This document shows, piece after piece, positions 60,915 to 64,000 of a stretch of DNA of 64,000 bases (its first letter is position 1; each line of letters starts with the position of its first letter). The stretch spans positions 64,097,121 to 64,161,120 of the forward strand of contig NC_134846.1 in assembly GCF_965363235.1 (NCBI RefSeq), given 5' to 3'. Below the pieces are notes generated by a model. It ran no database searches and was not told the origin of the DNA. It saw nothing but the letters and a program-made list of their open reading frames with translations. This DNA comes from Mytilus galloprovincialis. Taxonomy: Eukaryota > Mollusca > Bivalvia > Mytilida > Mytilidae. The position numbers were made by a program, and so were the translations under genes.

Positions 60915-63862
60915 CTAAAAGTTAATTCCAATATCGCGCGGTGTTGCTGTATTATCCCTCGAAGATGCATCTGGTGTTAGTGAATCCCTGTTGCCAAAAC
61001 CCATGTAATCACGAGGAGTAGTTTGTATGCCTTCCTTTTCAAAATCAATTTCATCATAGTCAGAAACATAAGTCATAGCATTAATGCCCTTATCTTGCGA
61101 TGTTCTTCGGCTAGTATCATATGGTAAAAATATATTCTGTCTAGATAACGCCATTGAACTCTTGCCACAGGCGATTTTTGAAGACATATTGTTCTTGCTC
61201 TGAAAAAAGATATGATGATTATAATATCAAGCATTTTTATTGCTTGAAAAGCAAAATAAACGTACTTAGTTTTCTCGTTTGAATTATTTTACATTGTCAT
61301 TTCGGGACCTTTTATAGCTGACTATGCGGTATGGGCGTTGCTCATTATTGAAGGCCGTACGGTGACCTATAGTTTTTAATTTCTGTATCATTTTGGTCTC
61401 TTGTGGACAATTGTCTCATTGGCAATCATACCACATCCTCTTTTGTATGTATCATACTGATTTCTACTTGTAAACGACATTCAATTAGTTGATGACTGCA
61501 CTAAAACATAATAACAAAATTGAGAATGGAAACGGGAATGTGTCAAAGAGAAAAGAACTTGACAAAAAAGCAGAAAAAAAGCCGAAGTCAACATATTGGT
61601 TTTCAACTTAAGTAGAGCGGAGTCATTTAGCTGGCCCCTTAAAAATATAGACTCGTTCAGCAAATAATTCACAAGAATCCGAGACATACAAACGAACCAA
61701 AATTTCAACAAAAAAAAACATGAAACTAACAAAGGTCAGAGGTTAGCCTTGGCAAAAAATCTGTTCTTAAATTTGATAATTGTGTTTTACAATTGACTTC
61801 ACTCAGTTATTTATTATCAATGTACCTCTTCTTGAAGATTTAATGTTATCACATCTCTCATCAGTTTCAATACATTTTGAGTATCAACAGTGTTTTCATG
61901 ACTGGATTCTGAAAAGAAAAAAACAAACAACCAAGTATTAAACTAGACAAAAAGACAAACCATTCAAAATTTGTATAGTTTCTTTTAACAATTTTCACTC
62001 ATATAAGGCTGAAGATGTAAAAGAAAAATATTTAAAAGAAGGTCTAATATGTTTTTGGCTGATCGGATTATTAATTAAAATGTAATAGTCAATAGGCAAA
62101 CGAAACTCTTAATTTACCAAGTTATATCTGTTTCACAGATGACGACGATTATGTTCCAACTGTTTTATTCCAATCCAGTCCTCTGTGACCTCGACTGTGA
62201 TCGATGAACTTGCATTAGCAACACAAAGGGTGCCAAATATGGCACAGGATATTTTTATATTTTCGGAGCTCCTGAGATACTTTATGGTGTTTTGTGGATA
62301 ACTATTGCACAGTCTTTATTTTTCTATGAAGTGTTTTGTTGATTGCTGTTAATCTTTGAGTAGTGATATTTTGTATTGTAATAGCATTGTCAATACTATT
62401 TTGATTTATGAGTTCACTATCATTAGGTTCCCTCCGGCTCTCTTTTATAAGCAATAGAATATAATAAAACAATGCAATATGTAAAAAAGAATCATTGTTG
62501 GTCGGTTTTATAAAAGAAAGTTAAATTAGAAAACAAGATGTGTTATTAGTTAGAAAAATCTGTCTAGATTAGTCTCAAAATGATTCAAACAATATCATTT
62601 CTTACTTTTAATTTTATAAATTGTTAATGACATATTCATACCTTCTTTTCTTTCATTCTTGCTGTCTGTGCGTTTAATGTGGATTCCAACTAAACCAAAC
62701 ATATCTTTGATACTGTTCTTCATCACATTCAGTATTCCTATTGGTTCTGGTTGCTGTAGCTGTACCTGTCGGACATGCGATATACTGTCATTCAGAACTG
62801 CAGCAAATATCGTCAACAAAGTGAAGATAACAAAGAAGGCATAAACAAAGAAATAGACTTCTGCAAAATTTGGAGCCGCCCTTATCATGGAGTCGAGACT
62901 ATTCCGTCCAATAAGAGTATTTGTTAAACTTCCAAAAGTTACAAAAATATTTCTGTATTCATAAACAGCAGGACCAAATAGCAAATACCCCAAAACAGCA
63001 AATGCCCCAAGACCAATAAAAACTAAGACAGAAAACTGAAAGATTGCACGTCCACCATGACGTAAAGTATCTGCAAGGGCAGTCATTCGTTTGTTGTATT
63101 CAAGCGCACTCATTACTCTTAATGTTGAAATGAAAACGAGAAATCCCAGTATTATACTGAAGACATAATCCCAGATAACAATATGTTGAAAGTTGATAAA
63201 TACATCTTTATTATTATAATATTGATTCAGCGCCTTCTTCGTGTAAACGAACTTTCCAACCCATACCACTATTCCAGAGTATCCGAAAATACAAATAAAT
63301 GCATCTATAACATTCCAGAACCCTTTCCAAAATGAACATTTTTGGTTTTTCATATTAGTTATAAGAAGTTTTGTTCGATAAAGTAGTATTACAATGAACA
63401 GAAAATAAAATAAAACAGAAAAAAGACCAGTTGCGTCAGTCAGAAATGACGGTCGGAAACATTGTGTATCTACCCAGTTTGTCCCATGTCCTGTTTCTAA
63501 AAACTCTGCCAAAAATATGGAATAGCACAAAAGGTTTACGTTAGCATTGTAAAGTGTAAACTCTACAAAAACTGCTCTTGTCAGTCTATCGATCCAAAAA
63601 TGTTCAACTAACTCATCAACAATGGCCAAAGTAGTAGCTTTTGTGTTGTGAAGGTTCTGAATGTAACCACCCCCACTGTAGGTATTGTAATGACCAACAA
63701 TTGGAATGCCCCAGATATCCTTAGCTTCTGTGTACGTCCAGGCATCTGCTGTCAGTGATTTTGAACAACCAACACAGTATTCAGATTTGTCTTCTTTGCT
63801 GGTATCGAATTTAGCACCGCAGAAATGTCCGGTTACTATGTCGACAGGAACGTCACACTTTT
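60915..63862 (-). CDS. Polycystin-family cation channel (PKD1/PKD1L-like), last three coding exons
   Basis: Minus-strand exons 63862-62642, 61908-61826 and 61199-60915, AG/GT borders and phases consistent, 529 residues plus stop; the 5' part lies beyond the right edge. The first exon holds the end of the extracellular polycystin (TOP) domain: GIPIVGHYNTYSGGGYIQN, then WIDRLTRAVFVEFTLYN and ANVNLLCYS. Next come five membrane segments in channel order: LFSVLFYFLFIVILLY; WNVIDAFICIFGYSGIVVW; VFSIILGFLVFISTLRV; FSVLVFIGLGAFAVLGYLLF; and the last, VYFFVYAFFVIFTLLTIF. The pore-helix region is FGSLTNTLIGRNSLDSMI. The cytosolic tail has a short helix (QNVLKLMRDVITLNLQEE) and a Ser/Thr/Asp-rich end (RDSLTPDASSRDNTATPRD). 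TRAVFVEFTLYN favours the PKD1/PKD1L side; the upstream GPS/PLAT regions that would prove it are outside. Confidence 0.9.
61262..61445 (+). repeat. Interspersed repeat (TTCTCGTTTGAATT family) in polycystin intron
   Basis: TTAGTTTTCTCGTTTGAATT, CCTTTTATAGCTGACTATGC, GAAGGCCGTACGGTGACC, TGGTCTCTTGTGGAC and TTGTCTCATTGGCAATCATA. Better preserved than the copy at 12780-13315. Confidence 0.8.
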
Positions 63863-64000
63863 CTGAAAATTAGGAAAATGAACTAATTTTAAATTACGAC
63901 GAGCTTTTCGATTTAAACCATATATACTGGGACTAATAAACTAACAATGCCATATATCTATACATTAACTAGTATATGTAAAGATATGTATAATTTTCTC

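Overview
The window is AT-rich animal DNA, most likely from a marine bivalve of the mussel (Mytilus) type. The genes have small exons with clean GT/AG borders. Non-coding DNA is full of repeat families I recognise from bivalve genomes: tandem-core elements ending in GAC or GACG microsatellites, a tRNA-derived SINE, and foldback elements. Genus is an inference from memory of repeats and gene families; no search was possible.

Layout. 1-4240: three copies of a tandem-core repeat ending in a GAC run and a hairpin. 4655-14667 (minus): the first seven coding exons of SIRT1, whose remaining exons lie beyond the left edge. 14668-14779: a 112-bp shared promoter. 14780-19010 (plus): a complete five-exon DNAJC12. 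19011-31280: no host gene, but a broken Penelope-like element, a 2.6-kb DNA transposon with terminal inverted repeats, and a LINE 3' end. 29781-35238 and 44710-53480: two arms of a large inverted duplication carrying a secreted short-chain-collagen-C4-like gene. The left copy is intact. The right copy has a frame problem in its signal-peptide exon, and its last exon was then duplicated in tandem (3.6 kb). The 9.5-kb spacer between the arms holds a minus-strand gene joining a Mutator-like transposase domain to a DEDDh 3'-5' exonuclease; its transposase exon is split by a 451-bp element with a 10-bp target duplication. 53515-56330: tandem repeat containing 145-bp foldbacks. 56334-57137: a TA-flanked element with many subterminal repeats, next to a SINE. 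58283-58735: a decayed fourth copy of the collagen-C4-like exon. 60915-63862 (minus): the last three coding exons of a polycystin-family channel that continues past the right edge.

Functional reading. SIRT1 (NAD-dependent deacetylase) and DNAJC12 (J-domain co-chaperone) are divergent neighbours, as I recall they are in vertebrates, and here share one very short promoter. The other genes look unrelated in function. The most unusual object is the transposase-exonuclease fusion; the most dynamic region is the nested inverted and tandem duplication.
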